Of a stretch of 27,745 nucleotides of DNA, positions 6,880-13,810 are shown one piece after another. The stretch is from an uncultured Desulfuromonadales bacterium. GTDB lineage: Bacteria > Desulfobacterota > Desulfuromonadia > Desulfuromonadales > Geopsychrobacteraceae. The stretch lies in NCBI GenBank assembly GCA_945787295.1, contig CALZHQ010000034.1:1-27745 (forward strand), in the 5' to 3' direction. The first letter of the stretch is position 1. Each line of letters opens with the position of its first letter. The translations under genes were made by a program, and so were the position numbers. The notes under the pieces are model-generated. The model made no database searches, was not told the origin of the DNA, and saw only the letters and a list, made by a program, of their open reading frames with translations.

Positions 6880-7974
6880 TTAACGTTCTTTCTCCACAGC
6901 GATCTTCTCCATATAGTCGAGCAATTGCTGCCGGTCGTCTGCTGTATATGGTTTGCTCTGCAGGTACTCTTTGCTCATGTACTGCCAAATCGTAAAGCGC
7001 CGTCCTAAAGATTCGGCGACATAAATCCGGTCCGAGGAATCAATGGAAATTGATTTGGGCGAATGAAACCCGAAGGGCTGATAACTAGGCTTCCCTGCGC
7101 CCGTCATCAGTAACAGTTGACCATCGACTGTAAAGGTTTTAACCACTGAGCTACGCGCCTCAATGACATACAGGTGCCCCTCACTGTCAAATGCCAGATC
7201 TTTGGGGCTTTCAAGCTGCCAAGCTTGATCACCACGCTCTCCGAATTTGGCAAGAAAATTACCCTCTGGGTCAAACACCTGAATACGCGCGTTTAATGAA
7301 TCAACGACAAACAAGCGTCCATCCGGTCCAAAAGCGAGACCTTGAGGATGGTTAAATTCGCCCTCGCCAACACCATTCCTGCCGAACTGTCGAAGTAGTT
7401 TGCCGCTGGCCAGCTCGAAAACTAAAATTCGATGTGCAGTCGGCTCGCTTACATAAAGTTTTTGGCCATCAGGAGACAAGGCTAGATAAGCAGGGGCCTT
7501 CATTTCACCACCCTCAATTTTGCCATCGTATTTGTGCTCGGACGTGAATTTAACGATTCGACCCTTTTCGATGTCGGCAACGTAAAGATTTCCGGATTTG
7601 TCCAAAACCATTCCGGCTGGCGACTCAAACAGTGAAGACTTAGAGATTGTATCTGTTGTGCTCTGGTTGAAATCGAACACCCAGACGTTATGGACATGAA
7701 GATCGGAAATATAGACGCGGCCCTGTCCATCGCTGACAATGCCAAACGGAGTCCTAAATAGGATTTCCGGACGCTGGCCGACGAGCAATTGGACCAGTTC
7801 ACTATTCTTCTTTCCGGCAAGATCCTGTTCTGAATAGTAATTGCCGACAAATTCCAACCTTGGCTCATCGGGTGGTGCTGGCCACACAAACCTGGGCAGT
7901 TCCTGCTTAGCAGCACATCCAGAAAGGACAAAAGCTATAGCTATTATCGTCCAGCAAAGTTTCATCGTTTTCAT
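6880..7974 (-). CDS. NHL-repeat beta-propeller lipoprotein (second copy in the locus)
   Basis: The 364-residue protein has a lipoprotein signal with lipobox LSGC (Cys near residue 20) and no Asp at +2, consistent with outer-membrane sorting. After an N-terminal motif FVWPAPPDEPRLEFV there are about six NHL repeats of the type G-x-V/L-YVAD-x-x-x-x-R-I-x-VF, such as RIQVFDPEGNFLAKFG, which fold as a six-bladed propeller. No heme motif is present. NHL propellers usually mediate protein contacts, and NHL proteins recur beside extracellular cytochrome genes, so a role in docking or assembling cytochromes is inferred. It is the last gene of the upstream unit, 23 bases after the octaheme gene; AAGGG lies seven bases before its ATG. 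It is a paralogue of the protein at 8991-10079. Confidence 0.85.
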   Translation of the reverse strand: MKTMKLCWTIIAIAFVLSGCAAKQELPRFVWPAPPDEPRLEFVGNYYSEQDLAGKKNSELVQLLVGQRPEILFRTPFGIVSDGQGRVYISDLHVHNVWVFDFNQSTTDTISKSSLFESPAGMVLDKSGNLYVADIEKGRIVKFTSEHKYDGKIEGGEMKAPAYLALSPDGQKLYVSEPTAHRILVFELASGKLLRQFGRNGVGEGEFNHPQGLAFGPDGRLFVVDSLNARIQVFDPEGNFLAKFGERGDQAWQLESPKDLAFDSEGHLYVIEARSSVVKTFTVDGQLLLMTGAGKPSYQPFGFHSPKSISIDSSDRIYVAESLGRRFTIWQYMSKEYLQSKPYTADDRQQLLDYMEKIAVEKER

Positions 7975-7997
7975 TTATTAGCCCTTTTTAAAATTTA

Positions 7998-8972
7998 CTA
8001 TTTTCTATGACAGATCAGACACAACTGCATCCGTGAGCCGATCCCCCGCTGAAAATAATAGGTTGAGTTCCCACCATGAGGGTTGTGACAGCCGGTACAA
8101 TCAAAAACCCTGCCTTTTCGACTTGGGTCCTTCGGGCCACTCAATGGATGAGCTCGCCCGGTAACGCCCCTGACGACATGAATCCCATCATCAACGGTCT
8201 CATGACAACTGAGACAGAGCGTATTGGCTTCCGCCACCAGCTGTCCACGATGCGGTGTCGCGTGAGAATCGTGGCAAACGTTACACAAACCCGCTTCAAC
8301 CGGCCCATGGACGAATTTGGCCTGCATGTATTCTTCAACAATATCCTCGTGACATTCGGTACAAAGATCGGCATTGATCTTCCGCTCACGGAAACGCCCC
8401 TTTTCATTCTCTAGCTCATGGCAGGATCCGCACTCAAAGGCACCGGCCGGTCCATGCGACCACTCCGGACGCAGCATGCCGCGATGGCAGGACACACATG
8501 GATTATTCTTTGCCGAAGAGAGATCCAGATCAGCCTCAGTCGGTTTCAGATTATGACAGGCGGCACAAGCAGCCTCCTTATCCGGCACATGCATCTCAAA
8601 GCGCCTATAACCCTCGGGGGGCGCAGCGAGCTGATCGGTACGGAAAAAGAAGCTGACTGAGGTTTCAGCAACCTTCTCACCCTGCTTGTAACCGCGGACC
8701 TTGACGTGGTTTTCGCCGGCATCAAATTCCGGATTTAAGATCAACAGATCCTGGAAAGCAGCACGGTACTGTTCCCCGGAAATATCGATCAGGTCACTGG
8801 CTTCGCCGCCAAGCTCGAGAACCAGCCCGTCAACCCCGTCTCCGGCCTTTATCACCAATGCCTCGGAGCGGTTGATGTAGGTTCCGTTAGCCGGATAAAG
8901 AACCTCAAGGGCAGCGGCTGAACTGATCCAGCTAAAGACGATGACAGCTGCCAGAATCAGTGCTCTACACAT
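7998..8972 (-). CDS. Octaheme c-type cytochrome with N-terminal beta-sandwich-like domain
   Basis: The 324-residue precursor has a signal peptide ending ISSAAA, then about 95 residues without heme motifs (LEVLYPANGTYINRSEALVI onward) that look like an Ig-type beta-sandwich. The C-terminal two thirds carry eight motifs: CAACH, CVSCH, CGSCH, CTECH, CNVCH, CLSCH, CTGCH and CLICH. Eight non-motif histidines lie in this part (EMH, WSH, FVH, DSH, TPH, GIH, RAH, NPH), so all hemes could be bis-His; NPHGG and SHATPHRG resemble doubled-CXXCH proteins. It is probably periplasmic or outer-membrane-associated and passes electrons along the locus. I prefer the ATG at 8972 because GTGGAG is six bases upstream; the ATG at 8990, immediately after the previous stop, is the alternative. 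Confidence 0.85.
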   Translation of the reverse strand: MCRALILAAVIVFSWISSAAALEVLYPANGTYINRSEALVIKAGDGVDGLVLELGGEASDLIDISGEQYRAAFQDLLILNPEFDAGENHVKVRGYKQGEKVAETSVSFFFRTDQLAAPPEGYRRFEMHVPDKEAACAACHNLKPTEADLDLSSAKNNPCVSCHRGMLRPEWSHGPAGAFECGSCHELENEKGRFRERKINADLCTECHEDIVEEYMQAKFVHGPVEAGLCNVCHDSHATPHRGQLVAEANTLCLSCHETVDDGIHVVRGVTGRAHPLSGPKDPSRKGRVFDCTGCHNPHGGNSTYYFQRGIGSRMQLCLICHRK

Positions 8973-8990
8973 AGATGACTCCACTTTCAT

Positions 8991-10079
8991 TTACTTTTTA
9001 TAATCGACAGGAATGTAAATATCTTTAATTCCTACCGGATTTTTTTGCAGATAACGCTCACTCAGGTACTGAAACTGATGCACAATTTTGCTGAGCGAAT
9101 CGACGACAAACAGCTCGCCATCAGCACCGGCCGAAATCCCCTGCGGCATATCGAAACCGCCAGGATGGACTGCGCCACCGACCATTACCGAACGACCACC
9201 GATGGTCAGCAGATAGTTGCCCAGCAGGTCAAAAATGACGAAGCGATGAGCCCGGCTGTCGGTGACATAAACATGCCCGAAACCGTCCACAGCCAGGGAC
9301 TTAGGCAGCATGAACGAACCGAGCGCCGTGCCGCGCTCGCCAAATTCGCGGACAAAACTGCCATCCGCCTGCAAAACCTGCACTCTGGAATTGAGGCTAT
9401 CGAGAACCACCAGTTCGCCGTTCGGTCCAAGATCGACATCGAGGGGAAAATTGAACTCGGCTGGCCCGGAACCGCGCTGGCCGATCCGCGCCAACGCTTC
9501 ACCAGCAGCGCTGTAAACCGCAATCTGATGATTCAGGGTGTCGGCCACATAGAGACGCTGGGTTTTTGGATCGAAGACCAGGCCGTTGGGACGATTCAAT
9601 TCCCCAGCGCCGAAATCATTGACCACGACTTCATCCGGATTGAAACGGTAGATGGCACCGCTTGAGGTATCGGAGACATAACCACCACCCTGCCCATCGA
9701 AGGTCACCCCCATCGGCATCGGGAAGCGGAAGGTATCGCCGTCTTCATTCTGCAGCGTCCTGATCTCACCGGCCTGCAGATCCAGAATCAGCAGCTGGCG
9801 TTTACCCATATCGGCGACCGCTATACGCTTATCGGCGAAATTGTCGACACCACGCGGTGCAGAAAAAAGCATGATCCCCTGCTCAATACCGAGGATCGCC
9901 TGCGACAGAACACTTTCCTGCGGACGCACATCCTGGTCGGCGGCATAAAACTTTATATATTCGACCTTCGGCTGCTCACCGCCGATCGGCCAGAAAAAGC
10001 GTTTGGTCGGCCCCTGCGTTTGCGAAGCACAGGCACTCAGCAACAGCAATATCGGTATCAGCATTAATCGCCACGTCAT
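8991..10079 (-). CDS. NHL-repeat beta-propeller lipoprotein (first copy in the locus)
   Basis: The 362-residue protein has a lipoprotein signal with lipobox LSAC (Cys near residue 16) followed by Ala-Ser, so no inner-membrane retention signal. It shares the N-terminal motif FFWPIGGEQPKVEYIKFY with the other NHL protein here and has about six NHL repeats, for example LNSRVQVLQADGSFVREFG and LYVADTLNHQIAVYSAAGE. No heme motif is present. It sits 14 bases after the 13-heme gene and directly abuts the octaheme gene, so it is co-transcribed. A scaffold or assembly role for the cytochromes is inferred. AGGGGA lies about ten bases before the ATG. Confidence 0.85.
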   Translation of the reverse strand: MTWRLMLIPILLLLSACASQTQGPTKRFFWPIGGEQPKVEYIKFYAADQDVRPQESVLSQAILGIEQGIMLFSAPRGVDNFADKRIAVADMGKRQLLILDLQAGEIRTLQNEDGDTFRFPMPMGVTFDGQGGGYVSDTSSGAIYRFNPDEVVVNDFGAGELNRPNGLVFDPKTQRLYVADTLNHQIAVYSAAGEALARIGQRGSGPAEFNFPLDVDLGPNGELVVLDSLNSRVQVLQADGSFVREFGERGTALGSFMLPKSLAVDGFGHVYVTDSRAHRFVIFDLLGNYLLTIGGRSVMVGGAVHPGGFDMPQGISAGADGELFVVDSLSKIVHQFQYLSERYLQKNPVGIKDIYIPVDYKK

Positions 10080-10093
10080 TTCACGTTCATCCC

Positions 10094-11233
10094 CTAGTTA
10101 TTCGGAACCGGTTGCACAGGGTGGTAGGTTTTCGGTTTATGACAACCGACGGTACAGGTCGTCCCTACGGCGTTTTCCTGAAGATAAATCGGAATATCCC
10201 AACGGCCGAAGCCGGGAATCTTACTCTTCACCAGCTTTTTCTGATCGGCACCATGGACACCGTGACAGGTCTTGCAGACCCGCCCCTTACTGCTCTTGTT
10301 GACATGCAAAAAGTGCAGGTTACGATCCCCATTGCGGAAGTTGGTCAGTTCAGAAGTCCGTTCATAGAGAAAGGTGCGGCTGTCGTGACAGATGAAGCAG
10401 AGTTGATACTCATCTTCACTGTAGCCGGTATAAAATGGTCCAGGGTAGCGAGCCTTGAGGATCCGGTAATAGTCAGACCCGTGAGGATTATGACAGGACC
10501 AGCAAACCCCTTCGGCGACAGGTTGATGCTGACTTTTAGCGACCTTGAGCAGAGCGCCAATATCCTCGTGACAGCTGACACAGAAACTCTGTTCCGGAGC
10601 GGTAAGCATCCTTCTGTTGCCATTGCCGTGTGGATCATGGCAGGCAATACAGCCACCATCCATGGCACCGTGCTTGACCTTGGCAGTCTTGGTGAGATGT
10701 CGGACAGAAGCATGACACGCGCCGCAGAAATCGGCACCCTCGACCGGCAACAGTTCTTTGTATTTCGCTGAATGAGGCGAGTGACAGGCCGTACAGCCAT
10801 CACTAACGAGGACGGGGTGAAGGTTCTCCATCCCCTCTAACGGCCGCTTGCTGGTATGGCACTTCAGGCAAAGCTTGTTAACCGGCTTCACCAGCAGATA
10901 TTCATTCGCGCTACCATGCACATCATGACAGTAAGTGCAGCGCCCCATCTTGACCGGTTCATGGAAACGCGCCTCGGTTATCATGTTGTCGTGGCAGAGA
11001 TAGCAAAGAGCGGCACCGGATGCGACGAGACGAAAATCCTCCGCTCCTTGCGGATGTTCTTTGCTAACCTGCTCATGGCAGATTGTGCAGTCAGTACGCA
11101 CCGGATCATGCACAAAATCTGCCTGTTGAAACCTCGAATGACACGCAGATGTCGCACAAGTCTCAGCGCAAACATTAAAAGCTGCAAACCAAAAAAAACA
11201 GAGAACTACAGTCGAGATCGAAGCATATCGCAT
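10094..11233 (-). CDS. Multiheme c-type cytochrome, up to 13 hemes (doubled-CXXCH type)
   Basis: The 379-residue precursor has a signal peptide ending NVCA (near residue 23). Eleven canonical motifs follow: CTICH, CYLCH, CTYCH, CLKCH, CTACH, CGACH, CIACH, CVSCH, CWSCH, CFICH and CKTCH. Two non-standard motifs frame them: CATSACH (CX4CH, residues 26-32) at the mature N-terminus and CTVGCH (CX3CH) near the C-terminus. CX4CH heme sites are known in cytochrome c3; CX3CH is rarer, so 11 hemes are secure and 13 possible. There are 15 non-motif histidines, enough for full bis-His ligation, often as CHxPHG or CHxVHG. It is the first gene of its unit, behind a sigma-70-like promoter, and probably acts in the periplasm or at the outer membrane. 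The Shine-Dalgarno site is weak. Confidence 0.86.
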   Translation of the reverse strand: MRYASISTVVLCFFWFAAFNVCAETCATSACHSRFQQADFVHDPVRTDCTICHEQVSKEHPQGAEDFRLVASGAALCYLCHDNMITEARFHEPVKMGRCTYCHDVHGSANEYLLVKPVNKLCLKCHTSKRPLEGMENLHPVLVSDGCTACHSPHSAKYKELLPVEGADFCGACHASVRHLTKTAKVKHGAMDGGCIACHDPHGNGNRRMLTAPEQSFCVSCHEDIGALLKVAKSQHQPVAEGVCWSCHNPHGSDYYRILKARYPGPFYTGYSEDEYQLCFICHDSRTFLYERTSELTNFRNGDRNLHFLHVNKSSKGRVCKTCHGVHGADQKKLVKSKIPGFGRWDIPIYLQENAVGTTCTVGCHKPKTYHPVQPVPNN

Positions 11234-11277
11234 AGTTAAAGGCTACCCAATGATTATATTTTTATGAGCCGGCACTA

Positions 11278-11306
11278 ACTATACAGCAATCTTCCATTAT
11301 TTCCAA
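11278..11306 (-). promoter_or_regulatory. Sigma-70-type promoter of the 13-heme/NHL/octaheme/NHL unit
   Basis: On the minus strand TTGGAA (11306-11301) and TATAGT (11283-11278) are separated by exactly 17 bases. The -10 box matches five of six consensus bases and the -35 box four of six. The predicted start near 11271 lies about 40 bases before the 13-heme ATG, and the site follows the terminator of the c3 gene, as expected for a new transcription unit. Confidence 0.58.
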
Positions 11307-11319
11307 CAAATTAAACAAA

Positions 11320-11357
11320 AAAAAGGCCGACCCGGTTCTTTCCGGATCGGCCTTTTT
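11320..11357 (-). terminator. Intrinsic terminator after the tetraheme c3 gene
   Basis: An 11-base-pair stem (AAAAAGGCCGA at 11320-11330 with its complement at 11347-11357), extended by CCGG pairing inside, is flanked by A/T runs on both sides. It ends the c3 transcript before the promoter of the 13-heme unit. Confidence 0.85.
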
Positions 11358-11382
11358 GATTTAAATTGTCAAGTAAACTGTT

Positions 11383-11697
11383 TTACTTAACGTGGCACTC
11401 TTTACACTTGGTTGGACCGCTCTGCTCCTTGTGGCAGTCTTTACACAGCTTGTGGTAAGCTTTTTTCGCCTTCGGAGCTTCCGGCTTGGCGTCGTGGCAG
11501 GTCTTACAACCAGCGTAATCGCCGGTGTGGTGACAGGTCGCACACTCGGTCAAACCCTGGTGCTTGACGTGGTCGAGGGTAACAGCACCCATTTTGACAT
11601 CCAGTTTGATGGAAGCAGGACCGTTGTCAGCAACAGCAACAAAAGCGGTGGTAGCAACCAAGGCAACAATTGCCAGCAGTACGAGCATCTTCTTCAT
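11383..11697 (-). CDS. Small tetraheme class III cytochrome c (c3/c7-like)
   Basis: The 104-residue precursor has a signal peptide cleaved near AVA-DN (residue 23), leaving about 81 residues with four motifs: CATCH, CKTCH, CKDCH and CKECH. The c3 ligand pattern is complete: HVKH gives two distal histidines, CATCHH one and AYH one, exactly four for four hemes. The related PpcA-type c7 proteins have three hemes, so this is a shortened c3 rather than a c7. Such proteins are abundant periplasmic electron shuttles between the inner-membrane quinol oxidoreductases and outer-membrane cytochromes, often lysine-rich as here. GGGAGGA lies seven bases before the ATG. It has its own promoter and terminator and so can be expressed apart from the downstream cytochrome unit. 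Confidence 0.88.
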   Translation of the reverse strand: MKKMLVLLAIVALVATTAFVAVADNGPASIKLDVKMGAVTLDHVKHQGLTECATCHHTGDYAGCKTCHDAKPEAPKAKKAYHKLCKDCHKEQSGPTKCKECHVK

Positions 11698-11721
11698 TAG
11701 TAAATCCTCCCTTTGATGTTA

Positions 11722-11736
11722 TTGGTTCATGACCAA
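11722..11736. promoter_or_regulatory. Possible operator in the c3 leader
   Basis: TTGGT (11722-11726) and ACCAA (11732-11736) form an inverted repeat with a five-base spacer, overlapping the predicted transcription start (near 11734) of the c3 promoter. The position suits a repressor site or a 5' mRNA hairpin; no regulator can be named. Confidence 0.35.
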
Positions 11737-11740
11737 CGAT

Positions 11741-11769
11741 AATTTAGTCGCCACAACCGCGACTGTCAA
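11741..11769 (-). promoter_or_regulatory. Sigma-70 promoter of the tetraheme c3 gene
   Basis: A perfect TTGACA (11769-11764) and TAAATT (11746-11741) with a 17-base spacer lie about 45 bases upstream of the c3 ATG on the minus strand. The -10 box matches four of six bases. Confidence 0.65.
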
Positions 11770-11778
11770 CCGAAAAAC

Positions 11779-11793
11779 TGTATATTGTATACA
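11779..11793. promoter_or_regulatory. Perfect palindrome between purE and the c3 promoter
   Basis: TGTATA (11779-11784) and TATACA (11788-11793) flank a three-base centre. On the minus strand GTTTTT follows, so it could be a weak AT-rich terminator for purE. Its centre is also about 52 bases upstream of the predicted c3 start, a position used by activators. The two readings cannot be separated from sequence alone. Confidence 0.4.
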
Positions 11794-11805
11794 ATTTTGG
11801 TCTTC

Positions 11806-12330
11806 TCAAATCAGGCCGTCGGCAGCCAACTTCTCCTGCACCTTATCCGATTTCTTCACGACTCCTGCCGCCATATCACTTTTAAACTCGGACAATTTAC
11901 CAATCAATTCAAGATCTTCGGTCGCCAGAATCTGGGCGGCAAAAATTCCCGCATTCCGCGCCCCGGCCGGGCCGATCGCCATGGTTGCAACCGGAATCCC
12001 GGCAGGCATCTGTACCATCGCCAACAATGCGTCGAGACCCTGCAGCGAGGTCGCATCGATCGGCACAGCAATCACCGGCAACGTGGTTTCAGCAGCAACC
12101 ACGCCGGCCAGATGGGCAGCGGCACCGGCACCGGCGATCAATACCTTGATCCCGTTATCACGCGCCGAACTGACATAGGTCGCTGTCCGCTCCGGTGTCC
12201 GGTGGGCGCTGGAAACAATCATCTCAAAGGGGATGCCAAACTGCTTCAGGACTTTGGCCGCTTCCGCCATCACCCCGTAATCGTTGTCGCTGCCCATCAG
12301 AATACCGACCAAAGGTTTCTTATCACTCAT
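11806..12330 (-). CDS. purE: N5-carboxyaminoimidazole ribonucleotide mutase
   Basis: PurE converts N5-CAIR to CAIR in de novo purine synthesis. The 174-residue protein has the class I signature GSDNDYGVM near the N-terminus, SSAHRTPE, the glycine/alanine-rich AGAGAAAHLAGVVA and GLDALLAMVQMPAGIPVAT, in the usual order and length. The ATG at 12330 is preferred to one at 12348 because AGGAG is six bases upstream. The start overlaps the end of purD by eight bases, which suggests translational coupling. PurK is not in the window. Confidence 0.93.
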   Translation of the reverse strand: MSDKKPLVGILMGSDNDYGVMAEAAKVLKQFGIPFEMIVSSAHRTPERTATYVSSARDNGIKVLIAGAGAAAHLAGVVAAETTLPVIAVPIDATSLQGLDALLAMVQMPAGIPVATMAIGPAGARNAGIFAAQILATEDLELIGKLSEFKSDMAAGVVKKSDKVQEKLAADGLI

Positions 12331-13618
12331 TTTCAACTCCTGACTCATCTCTATTCAGCGCTCGGGCGCCGATATCTTTACGGTAATGAACATCCTGCCA
12401 AGTCACCACTGACACACCTGCATAGGCCTTGTCAATGGCGGCCTTAACTGTTGCCCCAAGTCCGGTCACACCGAGGACCCGCCCGCTATTATTGACGATC
12501 TCACCGTCCTTAAAACTGGTACCGGCATGAAAGACCATCAGGTCATCAATCCGCGCCGCTGTATCCAGGCCGGAAATCGGCAGACCTTTTTCAAATGCGG
12601 CCGGGTAGCCACCACTGGCCAAGACCACGCAGACCGCCGCCTTGTCGTGCCATTCGATCGAATCCTGCTGTAAATTACCCCGGGCGCAGGCCTGCAGGAC
12701 CGGCACGATGTCCGACTTCATCCGCATCAACAGCGGCTGCGCTTCCGGATCGCCGAAACGGGCATTGAACTCAACCACCCGCGGCTGGCCATCCTTGATC
12801 ATCAAACCGACATAAAGGATACCGCTGTAGGGACAGCCCTCCTGGGCCATACCAGCGATGGTCGGCTTGACGACAGTCTCGACTATCACGTCATGCAGCT
12901 CAGCGGTCACCACCGGGGCCGGAGAATAGGCGCCCATACCGCCGGTATTCGGACCTTCGTCATTATCAAAGACCCGTTTATGATCTTGCGAAGACGCCAG
13001 CGGCAGAATATTTTTGCCGTCGGTAAAGGCGAAGAAAGAGGCCTCTTCACCGTCCATGAATTCCTCGATGACCACGCTGGCGCCGGCGGCACCGAAGACC
13101 TGATCGAGCATGATGTCATCGAGCGCTGCGATCGCCTGCTCCTCGGTCATGGCGACGATAACACCCTTGCCTGCCGCCAGGCCATCGGCCTTGACCACAA
13201 TCGGGGCGCCCTTTTCCTTGATATAAGCAACAGCGTCAGCATGCTCGGTGAAACTCTGATAATCGGCGGTCGGAATATTGTACTTGGCCATCAGGTTCTT
13301 GGAGAAGCCTTTGCTCCCCTCGATCTGTGCTGCCGCCCGGTTCGGTCCGAAAACCTCCAGACCGGCGGCCTGAAAGGTATCGACGATCCCCATGGTCAAG
13401 GGCACTTCCGGGCCGACCACGGTCAAATCGATGGCTTCAGCCTTGGCGAACTCACAGAGGGTCTCTATTTCATCCGCGCCGATATTGACACATTCGGCCA
13501 GTTCCGCAATACCGGGGTTCCCCGGCGCGCAGTAAAGGGTTTCGACCAGTGGCGACTGGGCGATCTTCCAGCAGAGGGCATGTTCACGGCCACCACCACC
13601 GACGACTAAGACTTTCAT
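12323..13618 (-). CDS. purD: Phosphoribosylamine-glycine ligase
   Basis: PurD joins glycine to phosphoribosylamine with ATP, giving GAR. The 431-residue length is normal. The N-terminus MKVLVVGGGGREHALCWKI is the typical nucleotide-binding start, followed by the ATP-grasp region with PIVVKADGLAAGKGV, the DHKR motif (SSQDHKRVFDNDEGPNTGGMG read in blocks) and VVEFNARFGDPEAQ with its metal-binding Glu/Asn. AAAGGAG lies nine bases before the ATG. It lies between purH and purE on the same strand; an imperfect palindromic repeat separates it from purH. Confidence 0.95.
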   Translation of the reverse strand: MKVLVVGGGGREHALCWKIAQSPLVETLYCAPGNPGIAELAECVNIGADEIETLCEFAKAEAIDLTVVGPEVPLTMGIVDTFQAAGLEVFGPNRAAAQIEGSKGFSKNLMAKYNIPTADYQSFTEHADAVAYIKEKGAPIVVKADGLAAGKGVIVAMTEEQAIAALDDIMLDQVFGAAGASVVIEEFMDGEEASFFAFTDGKNILPLASSQDHKRVFDNDEGPNTGGMGAYSPAPVVTAELHDVIVETVVKPTIAGMAQEGCPYSGILYVGLMIKDGQPRVVEFNARFGDPEAQPLLMRMKSDIVPVLQACARGNLQQDSIEWHDKAAVCVVLASGGYPAAFEKGLPISGLDTAARIDDLMVFHAGTSFKDGEIVNNSGRVLGVTGLGATVKAAIDKAYAGVSVVTWQDVHYRKDIGARALNRDESGVENE

Positions 13619-13681
13619 TATTCCAATCTCCTTTCACCGCATCGCGCGCGGAGAACGCTGAGAATTCCATAAAGTTAAGCA

Positions 13682-13810
13682 GCCCGTTCAAGAAGTGCGA
13701 TTTTCGTGCAAGATCAAGGCGCCCAAGAAAATACGCGGAGGCGTACCGAAAGGTACGTCGTACAAGTCTTTTCGCAGGGCAACGCCGAGATTGCGCGAAA
13801 GGCGCGCTTC
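13682..13810. repeat. REP-like imperfect palindromic element between purH and purD
   Basis: About 130 bases between purH and purD read as one long imperfect inverted repeat. The two arms correspond closely, for example GAAGTGCGATTTTCGTGCAA in the left arm and GAAGCGCGCCTTTCGCGCAA on the complement of the right arm. The tip is a GTACC-GAAA-GGTAC hairpin near 13743-13756. The element abuts the purH stop codon and has no credible gene. It resembles dispersed palindromic elements I recall from Geobacter-group genomes; copy number could not be checked. In an mRNA it would form a long stem that could change the purH:purDE ratio. Confidence 0.6.
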
